Below are positions 57,059 to 64,000 of a DNA stretch of 64,000 nucleotides, one piece after another (position 1 is the stretch's first letter; every line of letters starts with the position of its first letter). This DNA is from Actinomadura sp. J1-007. Its GTDB lineage: Bacteria; Actinomycetota; Actinomycetes; Streptosporangiales; Streptosporangiaceae. The notes under the pieces were generated by a model, which was given only the letters and a program-made list of their open reading frames with translations, had not been told where the DNA came from and made no database searches. The stretch covers positions 6,510,001 to 6,574,000 of the forward strand of contig NZ_WING01000001.1 of assembly GCF_009793335.1 (NCBI RefSeq), written 5' to 3'. A program made the position numbers and the translations under genes.

Positions 57059-58507
57059 TCAGTCGGTGCCGAGTTCCATGGCGGCGCGGTCGAGCAGCTC
57101 GTCGTCGGCGGCCTCGCCCCGCGAGGCGATGGCCCCGGCGGCGCCCTCGGGCATCGCGCCGATCAGCCCGGTCGAGGCCGCCTGCGCGGCGCCGATCAGC
57201 GTCGAGTGCGACGCGCTGCCGACCATGCCGAGCACCGCGTACTGCTCCAGCTTGGCGCGGGAGTCGGCGATGTCGAGGTTGCGCATGGTGAGCTGGCCGA
57301 TCCGGTCGACCGGGCCGAACGCCGAGTCCTGAGTGCGCTCCATGGACAGCTTGTCGGGGTGGTAGCTGAACGCCGGCCCGGAGGTGTCGAGGATCGAGTA
57401 GTCCTCGCCGCGCCGCAGGCGCAGGGTCACCTCGCCCGTGACGGCCGTGCCGACCCACCGCTGGAGCGACTCGCGCAGCATCAGCGCCTGCGGGTCGAGC
57501 CAGCGGCCCTCGTACATCAGCCGGCCGAGCCGCCGCCCCTCGTTGTGGTACGCGGCGACCGTGTCCTCGTTGTGGATCGCGTTGACCAGCCGCTCGTACG
57601 CCGCGTGCAGCAGCGCCATGCCCGGCGCCTCGTAGATGCCGCGGCTCTTGGCCTCGATCACGCGGTTCTCGATCTGGTCGGACATGCCGAGGCCGTGCCG
57701 GCCGCCGATGGCGTTGGCCTCCAGCACCAGGTCGACCGCGGAGCCGAACTCCTTGCCGTTGACCGTCACCGGCCGGCCCTGCTCGAAGCCGATCGTGACG
57801 TCCTCGGCGGGGATCTCGACGGTCGGGTCCCAGAACCGCACGCCCATGATCGGCTCGACGGTCTCGATGCCCGCGTCCAGGTGCTCCAGCGCCTTGGCCT
57901 CGTGCGTCGCGCCCCAGATGTTGGCGTCGGTGGAGTACGCCTTCTCGGTGCTGTCCCGGTAGGGCAGGCCGTGGGCGAGCAGCCACTCCGACATCTCCCG
58001 GCGTCCGCCGAGCTCGCTGACGAACCCGGCGTCCAGCCACGGCTTGTAGATCCGCAGCGACGGGTTGGCGAGCAGGCCGTAGCGGTAGAAGCGCTCGATG
58101 TCGTTGCCCTTGAACGTCGAGCCGTCGCCCCAGATCTGCACGTCGTCCTCGAGCATCGCGCGCACGAGCAGGGTGCCGGTGACGGCGCGGCCGAGCGGGG
58201 TGGTGTTGAAGTAGCTGCGGCCGCCGGTCCGGATGTGGAACGCCCCGCAGGTCAGGGCCGCGAGCCCCTCCTCGACGAGGGCCGCCCGGCAGTCGACCAG
58301 CCGGGCGACCTCCGCGCCGTACGCCGTCGCGCGCCCGGGCACCGAGGCGATGTCGGGCTCGTCGTACTGGCCGATGTCGGCGGTGTAGGTGCACGGCACC
58401 GCACCCTTGTCGCGCATCCACGCGACAGCAACCGAGGTGTCGAGGCCGCCGGAGAAGGCGATCCCGACGCGTTCGCCGACAGGCAGGGAGGTAAGCACCT
58501 TGGACAT
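57059..58507 (-). CDS. argG: Argininosuccinate synthase ArgG
   Basis: A 482-aa ATP-dependent ligase joining citrulline and aspartate in arginine synthesis. It has the PP-motif GIAFSGGLDTSVAVAWM, then CTYTADIGQYDE, GDGSTFKGNDIERFYRYGLL and DQIENRVIEAKSRGIYEAPG. The length and sequence match the longer ArgG type. ATG 58507 is preceded by no clear Shine-Dalgarno motif. The 40 bp upstream contain TGCAT-type elements resembling an ArgR site (58516-58544). It stands alone, not in an arg operon. Confidence 0.95.
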   Translation of the reverse strand: MSKVLTSLPVGERVGIAFSGGLDTSVAVAWMRDKGAVPCTYTADIGQYDEPDIASVPGRATAYGAEVARLVDCRAALVEEGLAALTCGAFHIRTGGRSYFNTTPLGRAVTGTLLVRAMLEDDVQIWGDGSTFKGNDIERFYRYGLLANPSLRIYKPWLDAGFVSELGGRREMSEWLLAHGLPYRDSTEKAYSTDANIWGATHEAKALEHLDAGIETVEPIMGVRFWDPTVEIPAEDVTIGFEQGRPVTVNGKEFGSAVDLVLEANAIGGRHGLGMSDQIENRVIEAKSRGIYEAPGMALLHAAYERLVNAIHNEDTVAAYHNEGRRLGRLMYEGRWLDPQALMLRESLQRWVGTAVTGEVTLRLRRGEDYSILDTSGPAFSYHPDKLSMERTQDSAFGPVDRIGQLTMRNLDIADSRAKLEQYAVLGMVGSASHSTLIGAAQAASTGLIGAMPEGAAGAIASRGEAADDELLDRAAMELGTD

Positions 58508-58515
58508 GAGCAGAA

Positions 58516-58544
58516 GTATGCACCCCAATGTATTTCCATGCAAC
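58516..58544 (-). promoter_or_regulatory. Possible ArgR operator before argG
   Basis: The minus strand reads TTGCAT, then ATACATT, then TGCATAC across 29 bp, beginning 9 bp before the argG start, in an otherwise GC-rich area. This resembles the imperfect palindromic ARG boxes of actinomycetes. Its closeness to the start codon would also allow a nearly leaderless mRNA. Confidence 0.45.
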
Positions 58545-58593
58545 CGCCCCGCCGGAACCCGTCCCGGTCGCGCGGGCCGGCGCCGCGGCGCCG

Positions 58594-59061
58594 TCAGGAG
58601 TGCTGCTTGCGGCGCGGCCCTTGCCGGGGCGCCGGGCGGTCGGCGTGGCGGGCCACCGCGCCCTGGACGCTGATGCTGCTCTCGATGTGGCCGTCCAGGC
58701 CGGTGCGGTTGAGGATCCGCCGCAGCATCTCCGGCAGTTGCGCGAGGACGAAGCGGCCCTGGCGGGCGCGGACCGCCTTGTCGATCGCGATCAGTGCGCC
58801 GAGCCCGGAGGAATCGCAGAATTCCACTCCGGCCATGTCCAGGACGACGCACGGAGCCGTATGGGCCATCGCTTCGGCGGTGACGTGCTCCCGCATTATC
58901 TCCGCGGTGGTGAAGTCGATTTCCCCGCCCAGATGGACGATGACGCATCCGGGCCGCCGCTCGGTGTGAAAGCGCAGCCGGTCGGCGGCGGCGGCCGTGG
59001 ACCGGGCACTCGAACGCGATGATCCGGTGGGCTCCTGCTGCTGGTCAGCGACGGTGCTCAC
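58594..59061 (-). CDS. STAS-domain anti-anti-sigma factor-like protein
   Basis: A 155-aa protein: after a Ser/Thr/Ala-rich N-terminal stretch, the STAS domain (about 35-130) has CVIVHLGGEIDFTTAEIMREHVTAEA, CVVLDMAGVEFCDSSGLGALIAIDKAV (phospho-acceptor Ser in DSSG) and FVLAQLPEMLRRILNRTGLDGHI. Such proteins sequester anti-sigma kinases when unphosphorylated. No anti-sigma or sigma gene is adjacent; the C terminus is basic (RPAPRQGPRRKQH). Confidence 0.88.
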   Translation of the reverse strand: MSTVADQQQEPTGSSRSSARSTAAAADRLRFHTERRPGCVIVHLGGEIDFTTAEIMREHVTAEAMAHTAPCVVLDMAGVEFCDSSGLGALIAIDKAVRARQGRFVLAQLPEMLRRILNRTGLDGHIESSISVQGAVARHADRPAPRQGPRRKQHS

Positions 59062-59555
59062 GCGTGTCTCCTTCCCCGAGGCTCCCGTTCCCCGTGAGAA
59101 CTACCGCATACCCGTGCGCACATCGATCATGCCGGGGAGGCGAAGTCCGTCGCCGATGGCGAGTGGCGCGCGACGCGTTCATCGGGGCCTATGGGAGGGG
59201 AATTGAATTCTCCAGGCAATTCGTTCGGGAGGCGGGACGGGCGGGATGCGGCGGCGGCCCCGCGGGCGACGACCACCCCATCGGTGACCGGACTCCGCGG
59301 CTCCGAGACCGCTCGCCGGACGCGTACGGCATCGCCCCTACCGGGGGCCACATCCGGCCTGACGGGTCCCTCCGGTCCCGATGGGGCGTGCCCGGCCGGT
59401 CGCGGCGGAATCGGACAGTGAATGCACAATTCGTTGGTGCTTTCTGGGGATATGCCTACGCAGGGCGGCCGCCCTTGGGCGCTCCGGGAAAGCCGCCTGG
59501 CGCATGGGCGAGGGGTCGGGACGGGGACCGTTCGGGGGCGATTTACCCTGGGTCC
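59062..59555. other. 494-bp divergent intergenic region, no gene seen
   Basis: Between the divergent STAS and response-regulator genes. A long open frame on the plus strand reads through it, but residue composition and codon bias do not look coding. Promoters for both genes must lie here; I found no convincing hexamers or repeats. Confidence 0.45.
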
Positions 59556-60245
59556 GTGGCCTGTGGCGATGTGCTGATCGTGGAAGACGATCGTGAAATT
59601 GGTTCGGATCTGGTCACGGTTCTGAGCGCGCACGGATATGCGGCGGTGCTGGCGGCGGACGGCTCGCGGGCGACGGAGTCGGCGCTCGGCCGGCCGCCGC
59701 AGTTCGCCCTCGTCGATCTCGGACTGCCGGACATGGACGGCGTGGCGCTGTGCCGTTGGCTGCGCGACGCCCTCCCCGAGGTGGCGCTCGTGGTCGTGAC
59801 GGCGCGCAGCAGGGAGTTCGAGGTCGTCATGGCGCTGGACGCGGGAGCCGACGACTACGTGGTCAAGCCGTTCAGGGTGGCCGAGCTGCTGGCGCGGCTG
59901 CGCGCCCTCGACCGGCGCAGGGTGGCGCGGTTCGGGCCCGGGTCGGTCGGCGTGGGCGAGCTGCGGCTGGACCTGGCGGCCCGGCGCGTGCTCCTGGGCG
60001 GGGTGGAGGTGGATCTGCGGCCCCGCGAGTTCGACCTGCTGGCGCTGCTGCTGTCGCGCGCGGGCCGCGTGGTGTCCCGGGAGGAGCTGATGCGCCGGGT
60101 GTGGGGGACCGACTGGTTCGGCGCGACCAAGACGCTGGACGTGCACGTCTGCGCCCTGCGCCGCAAGCTGTCGGTGTACGGGCACGATCCGGGCCGCATC
60201 AGCACCTTGCGCGGCCAGGGATACCGCTACGAGACAGGCCCCTGA
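59556..60245 (+). CDS. OmpR/PhoB-type response regulator
   Basis: A 229-aa regulator from GTG 59556. The receiver (1-115) is complete: Asp11-Asp12, phospho-acceptor Asp54 in ALVDLGLPDMDG, Thr in VVVTARS and Lys in DDYVVKPF. The C-terminal winged helix (about 130-225) has VDLRPREFDLLALLLSRAGRVVSREELMRRVWG and KTLDVHVCALRRKL, ending GQGYRYE. No histidine kinase gene follows, so it is an orphan here. Confidence 0.92.
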   Translation: MACGDVLIVEDDREIGSDLVTVLSAHGYAAVLAADGSRATESALGRPPQFALVDLGLPDMDGVALCRWLRDALPEVALVVVTARSREFEVVMALDAGADDYVVKPFRVAELLARLRALDRRRVARFGPGSVGVGELRLDLAARRVLLGGVEVDLRPREFDLLALLLSRAGRVVSREELMRRVWGTDWFGATKTLDVHVCALRRKLSVYGHDPGRISTLRGQGYRYETGP

Positions 60246-60391
60246 ACCCCGTACGGAGGCGAACGACCCCGCGCCCCATCGTTCGCCGCCTCTCTGCCTG
60301 ACCGATGGACGTCCCCGCTGTTCGCCGCCCACACCGTGAGCAGTGAACGCCCCCGTTGCCCACCGTTCGCCTGGCTGCCGGTGGGGAGTGG

Positions 60392-60967
60392 TCAGGGGTT
60401 GCGGCCGGTGACGGCGACTATCCGGTCGAGCAGTGGGGCGTCCGCGGGGACCTCGACGGCGGGGCCCCAGAGCGCGGGGACGGGGGCGTTCGGGACGAAC
60501 GAGACGACGTGGTCGTAGCAGGCGCGCAGCGTCCCGTCCGGGAGGGCGATGCGCTGGCCGGTGGCCTTCGCGATGTCCCAGCCGTGCACCACCAGCTCGG
60601 TCAGCGCGATCCTGCCCCAGACCTCGTTGGGCAGTTCGAGGCCGCCCGTCGTGGTGGCGCCCTGCCAGGCCGCGGGGTCGGTCCAGGCTTCGCCGAGCGC
60701 CCGCAGGTGCTCGGGAACCGCCCGCAGGTGCTCGGGAACGCCGTCCCGGCCGCCGTCGCCGGGGTCCGCGGCGGCGGGCTCGTCCGCTTCCTCGCGGGCC
60801 GACTCCTTGCGGGCCAGCGCGGCGAACCCCACGGCCACCTGGTCGACGTGGCCGACGAGGTCGCCGACGCTGTACTCGGCGCACGGGGTGGCGGCGGCGA
60901 GCTGGTCGCCGGCGACCCCCGCCAGGACGTCGATCATGGAACGGCACGCGGGCCTCAGGTCGATCAT
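60392..60967 (-). CDS. TIGR03086-type DinB/maleylpyruvate isomerase-like protein
   Basis: A 191-aa helical-bundle protein from ATG 60967: IDLRPACRSMIDVLAGVAGDQLAAATPCAEYSVGDLVGHVDQVAVGFAAL and LTELVVHGWDIAKATGQ carry the metal-binding His residues of the MDMPI_N/TIGR03086 family. Thiol-dependent chemistry is expected, but the substrate is unknown. A perfect tandem duplication of about 20 bp near 60697-60738 repeats VPEHLRA within the protein. Confidence 0.85.
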   Translation of the reverse strand: MIDLRPACRSMIDVLAGVAGDQLAAATPCAEYSVGDLVGHVDQVAVGFAALARKESAREEADEPAAADPGDGGRDGVPEHLRAVPEHLRALGEAWTDPAAWQGATTTGGLELPNEVWGRIALTELVVHGWDIAKATGQRIALPDGTLRACYDHVVSFVPNAPVPALWGPAVEVPADAPLLDRIVAVTGRNP

Positions 60968-61080
60968 CGTTGCTCCTCTTCGGCGGCGTTTCCTTCGGGT
61001 CGCGGCGCGACCTCGGAGATACAGACGACCGTCGGCGCCGGGAATCGTCGGGGCCGGAGGGAAACGGGGGACGTACGGGC

Positions 61081-61998
61081 TCACTGTGGCGTGTCGGTCT
61101 CGATCGCGGCGGCACGGAGCGCGGCGGCGAGGCGGGCGGCCGGTTCGGGGAGCGGCCCGGGGAGGCGGGCGAGCAGGAGGCGCCGCTGCTCCTGGGGTCC
61201 GCCCCGCACAGGGAGGGCGCGCACGCCGGGCGGTAGCGCAGGGGCCAGCGAGACGGGCACGGTGGTGATCCCGCAGCCGGCGGCGACGAGGTGGAGCTTG
61301 GCCAGCCAGTCGCGCGCGGTGTGGGCGATCTCGGGGCGTTCGTCCAGGCCGGGCCACACCCCCATGACCTGGTCCTCGCCCGCGCCGGCGATCCAGCTCC
61401 GCCCGTTCAGGTCGGCGACGTCGACGTACTCGCCGCGGGCGAGCGGATGCCCGGCGGGCACGGCGACCTGGAGGCCGCGTTCGGCGAGCGTGCGCAGTTC
61501 GAGGGCCGGCGTCTCGGTGTCGGGCGGGCGGAACGGCGGAGCCGAGGCCAGGACGGCGAGGTCGATGGTCCCGGCGCGCAGCGCGCGCACCTGCGCCGGG
61601 GTGCTGCCCTCGCGGGTGATCACGGTGATGGACGGGTGCGTCCGGCGCAGCGCGGCGAGCGCCCGGGGCACCAGCACGGCCCCGGCGCTGGCGAACCAGC
61701 CGAGGCGGACCGTGCCGTGCTCGTCGGGCAGGCCCGCGAGTTCCCGCGCGGTGGAGTCGATCTGGTCGATCACCGTGGCGGCCCGGCGCACCACGATGCG
61801 CCCGGCCGGCGTCAGCCGCACCCCGTCGTGGCGGCGCTCCAGCAGCGGCGCGCCGGCCGCCCGTTCCAGCGAGGCGATCTGCCGGGAGACCGCGGACTGG
61901 GTGTAGCCGAGCGCGGTGGCCGCTGCGGTGAGCGTGCCGCGCTCGGCCACCTCGCGGAAGACGCGCAGCGCGGTGAGTGAGGCGTCGCTGAAGGCCAT
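61081..61998 (-). CDS. LysR-family regulator
   Basis: A 305-aa LTTR: the N-terminal HTH has LTALRVFREVAERGTLTAAATALGYTQSAVSRQIASLERAAGAPLLERRHDGVRLTPAG, followed by a periplasmic-binding-like effector domain (about 90-295). ATG 61998 is preferred over a TTG three codons upstream. It is divergent from an SDR gene with about 140 bp between, the usual arrangement for a LysR and its target. Confidence 0.9.
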   Translation of the reverse strand: MAFSDASLTALRVFREVAERGTLTAAATALGYTQSAVSRQIASLERAAGAPLLERRHDGVRLTPAGRIVVRRAATVIDQIDSTARELAGLPDEHGTVRLGWFASAGAVLVPRALAALRRTHPSITVITREGSTPAQVRALRAGTIDLAVLASAPPFRPPDTETPALELRTLAERGLQVAVPAGHPLARGEYVDVADLNGRSWIAGAGEDQVMGVWPGLDERPEIAHTARDWLAKLHLVAAGCGITTVPVSLAPALPPGVRALPVRGGPQEQRRLLLARLPGPLPEPAARLAAALRAAAIETDTPQ

Positions 61999-62142
61999 GA
62001 CGTTCAAGCATAGGCGGGGTGACGAACTTTCGCTGGTGGCATGGTCGGCGGATGCCTACCGTGATCGTCATGGGGGCGCCGCCGGGCCGTCGCGCGGCGG
62101 CGCCCGCCGTTCAGACCGTTTGCTCGGACCGTGAGGAATCCC

Positions 62143-62982
62143 ATGACGACCGCACCGAAAGTCGCCCTGGTCACCGGGGCCACCCAGGGCCTCGGCCTGG
62201 CCCTGGTCGAAGGGCTCGCCCGCCGGCTGGCCCCCGACGACACCGTCTACCTCACCGGCCGCGACGCCGGCCGCGTCGCCGAGGCCGTCCGCGCCGTGCC
62301 CGGCGGCGGGGCCCGGGTCCGCGGCGAGCTCCTCGACGTCGCCGATCCCGAGGCCGCCGCCCTGCTCGCCGGACGGCTGGAGGAACGGCACGGGGGCGTC
62401 GACATCGTGTTCAACAACGCCGTCATGCGGGTGGGCCCCGACGACGACCCGCGGGAGATCATCGACGGGTACGCCGAGGTCAACAACTTCGGCACCACCC
62501 GGGTGCTGAGGGCGTTCGGCCCGTTGCTGCGCGACGGCGGGCGGCTCATCGTCGTGGCCAGCTCGCTCGGCACCCTGCACCACCTCGCGCCCGTGCTGCA
62601 CGACCGCTTCGACGGCCTGGCGTCCCTGGACGAGGTGGACGAGCAGACGGCGGCCTGGCGGGACGCCGTCAAGGACGGCACCGCTCGCAGCGGGGCCTGG
62701 CCCGGCTTCGTCAACATCCCGTCCAAGATCGCCCAGGTCGCCGCCGTGCGGGCCCTCGCCGAACGGCGGCGCGAGCGGGACGCGGCGCGCGGCGTCCTGC
62801 TCGCCGCCGTCTGCCCGGGGATGCTGAACACCCCGACCTCGGCGCTGTGGTGGGACGTCGGCGACGCGGCCACGCCCGCGCAGGGCGCCGTCCCCCTTCT
62901 GGACCTCGCGCTCGGCCCGGTCGACCCCGACCACTACGGGCAGCTCGTCCGCCACGGCAAGGTGGTGCCCTGGCGGCCGTGA
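62143..62982 (+). CDS. Short-chain dehydrogenase/reductase, carbonyl reductase-like
   Basis: A 279-aa SDR from ATG 62143 with GAGGA 6 nt upstream. The cofactor motif is ALVTGATQGLG, then LLDVADPEAAALLAGRLEERHGGVDIVFNNAVM (NNA motif) and LIVVASSLGTLHHLAP with the catalytic Ser. The architecture follows CBR1-type carbonyl reductases with an insertion before the active-site helix. Where the catalytic Tyr is expected (YxxxK), the sequence is WPGFVNIPSKIAQ: the Lys is present but the Tyr position is Asn. Either activity is altered or another residue substitutes. It is probably controlled by the divergent LysR. Confidence 0.82.
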   Translation: MTTAPKVALVTGATQGLGLALVEGLARRLAPDDTVYLTGRDAGRVAEAVRAVPGGGARVRGELLDVADPEAAALLAGRLEERHGGVDIVFNNAVMRVGPDDDPREIIDGYAEVNNFGTTRVLRAFGPLLRDGGRLIVVASSLGTLHHLAPVLHDRFDGLASLDEVDEQTAAWRDAVKDGTARSGAWPGFVNIPSKIAQVAAVRALAERRRERDAARGVLLAAVCPGMLNTPTSALWWDVGDAATPAQGAVPLLDLALGPVDPDHYGQLVRHGKVVPWRP

Positions 62983-63045
62983 CCTCCGTGCCTTGGGGGC
63001 ATCCGTCCGCGTACGGTTCGGACGTGCGCGGGCGGGGCGGCGGAG

Positions 63046-64000
63046 TCAGCTCGCCGGGCTCGCCGCCGTCCGCGAGTGGCGGCGCGTGAGGGCCCGGTCG
63101 AGGAGGACGGTCGGCACGATGGCCGCCGCCAGAGCGGCGCCGATCCAGGCGACCGAAGTGACGTCCGCCCCGGCGTTGAGGGCGAGCCCGGCGAGCGCCG
63201 GCACGAGGCTGATCCCGAGCTGGAACGCCGAGACGGTGGTGGCCCCGGCGAGCGTCGGCGCCTCGGCCGCGATGGTGAACACCCGCCCGTAGACGGCCGG
63301 GTTCAGGACGAAGCCGGCGATCCCGAGGAGCAGGACGAGGGGGACGACGGCCCACGCGTGTCCCGCGAGCAGCGCCAGCAGGACGGAGACGGCCATGATC
63401 CCGAACGCTCCGGTCAGGAGCGCGTGCGCGGGCCGCCTGTCGGCGATCCGGCCCCCGATGGACAGCCCGACGAAGGCGCCCACGCCGAACAGCGCGAGGA
63501 CCGCGGGGACCCATGCGCCCGGCATGCCGGTGATGTCGGTCAGCAGCGGCGCCAGGTAGTTGAACGAGATCATGTAGGCGGCGGTGCTCAGGATCGTGGC
63601 GGCGTAGACGACCCACAGCTGCGGCCGCCCCATGGTGCGCAGCTCGCGCCGTACGCTCGGCTCGGCGTCCGTGCTCGTCGCGGGCACCGCCAGCAGGGTC
63701 AGGACCGCGCCCGCCGCGGTCAGGGCGACCACGCCCCAGAACCCGCCCCGCCATCCGGTGAAGTAGCTGAGCGACGCGCCCGCCGGCCCGCCGGCGACCA
63801 TCGCCAGGCTGAGCCCGCTGACGACGACCCCGGAGGCGCGCGCGGTGCGGTCCGGCGTGACCAGGCCGATCGCGGTGACGGCCGCGACCGCCCAGAACCC
63901 CGCGTACGCCAGGCCGCAGACGAACCGGGTGGCCAGCAGCACCCCGTAGCCGTCGGTCAGCAGCCCGATCGCCAGCGAGACCGCGAACACGCCCTGGGTG
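63046..64000 (-). CDS. MFS transporter, sugar-efflux/AraJ type (5' end outside window)
   Basis: The frame stays open to the right edge; more than 315 residues are visible. They contain at least nine hydrophobic helices, with ATRFVCGLAYAGFWAVAAVTAIGLVTPDRTARASGVVVSGLSLAMVAGGPAG and GRIADRRPAHALL as MFS features, resembling DHA1/AraJ-type exporters (Cmx, PbuE group). The substrate is unknown. The C terminus is short and basic (TRRHSRTAASPAS). Confidence 0.85.
   Translation of the reverse strand, partial: TQGVFAVSLAIGLLTDGYGVLLATRFVCGLAYAGFWAVAAVTAIGLVTPDRTARASGVVVSGLSLAMVAGGPAGASLSYFTGWRGGFWGVVALTAAGAVLTLLAVPATSTDAEPSVRRELRTMGRPQLWVVYAATILSTAAYMISFNYLAPLLTDITGMPGAWVPAVLALFGVGAFVGLSIGGRIADRRPAHALLTGAFGIMAVSVLLALLAGHAWAVVPLVLLLGIAGFVLNPAVYGRVFTIAAEAPTLAGATTVSAFQLGISLVPALAGLALNAGADVTSVAWIGAALAAAIVPTVLLDRALTRRHSRTAASPAS

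Noticed and set aside
59019..59555. Long N-terminal extension of the response regulator
   Set aside because: Receiver homology begins at GTG 59556; the upstream frame has non-coding composition.

Overview
The window is very GC-rich, densely coded DNA with GTG/TTG starts and strong third-position G/C bias. It is typical of a filamentous actinomycete chromosome. The mix of genes (XRE regulator with a long C-terminal helical part, SARP and LuxR-ATPase regulators, DUF2795/DUF4262/DUF4037 proteins, a ram/amf-type lanthipeptide locus) suggests a Thermomonosporaceae/Streptosporangiales-like organism such as Actinomadura; the genus is inference. I saw no rRNA, tRNA, CRISPR array, integrase or transposase.

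Layout. 1-8.3 kb: an XRE regulator cut by the left edge, a secreted S15 peptidase, leuA with a leucine leader peptide and attenuator, a divergent FCD-type GntR regulator, a PAT-like acetyltransferase, and an aldehyde dehydrogenase under a perfect palindromic operator. 8.4-17.5 kb: a Tat-exported sulfatase, a HelD-type helicase, a Tat-exported PhoD phosphatase, DNA ligase LigC, and two convergent RibD-type reductases flanking an epimerase remnant. 17.6-23.7 kb: a membrane protein, glgX, a MauE-like membrane protein with an orphan PqqD (RRE) protein, and three small accessory genes.

24.1-36.9 kb is the centre of interest: a compound lanthipeptide locus. A class IV synthetase (LanL, LanC zinc ligands present) is followed by an overlapping prolyl oligopeptidase and a 50-aa venezuelin-like precursor. 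After a terminator-like hairpin and a run of 10-bp repeats comes a complete class III ram/amf (SapB-type) set: LanKC without zinc ligands, a 43-aa AmfS-like precursor, two ABC exporters, and a convergent RamR-like regulator. Two peptide classes thus sit side by side with one leader-type protease and one exporter pair, which may be shared.

37.4-43.5 kb: divergent SARP/NB-ARC and LuxR-ATPase regulators. 43.5-64 kb: mostly ordinary genes, including TetR plus an MFS pump with C-terminal beta-sandwich repeats, an amidohydrolase, a MerR-like regulator, a MocR/flavin-oxidase pair, argG, a STAS protein, an OmpR-type regulator, and a LysR/SDR pair; an MFS transporter is cut by the right edge.

Quality caveat: eleven apparent frameshifts (leuA, helD twice, phoD, a ribD-type gene, a DUF4262 gene, lanL, ramA twice, a phosphoesterase, and the left-edge XRE gene) are each repaired by adding one base to a short G or C run. 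A systematic homopolymer under-call is therefore more likely than gene decay. I annotate these as full-length CDSs with the break position stated.
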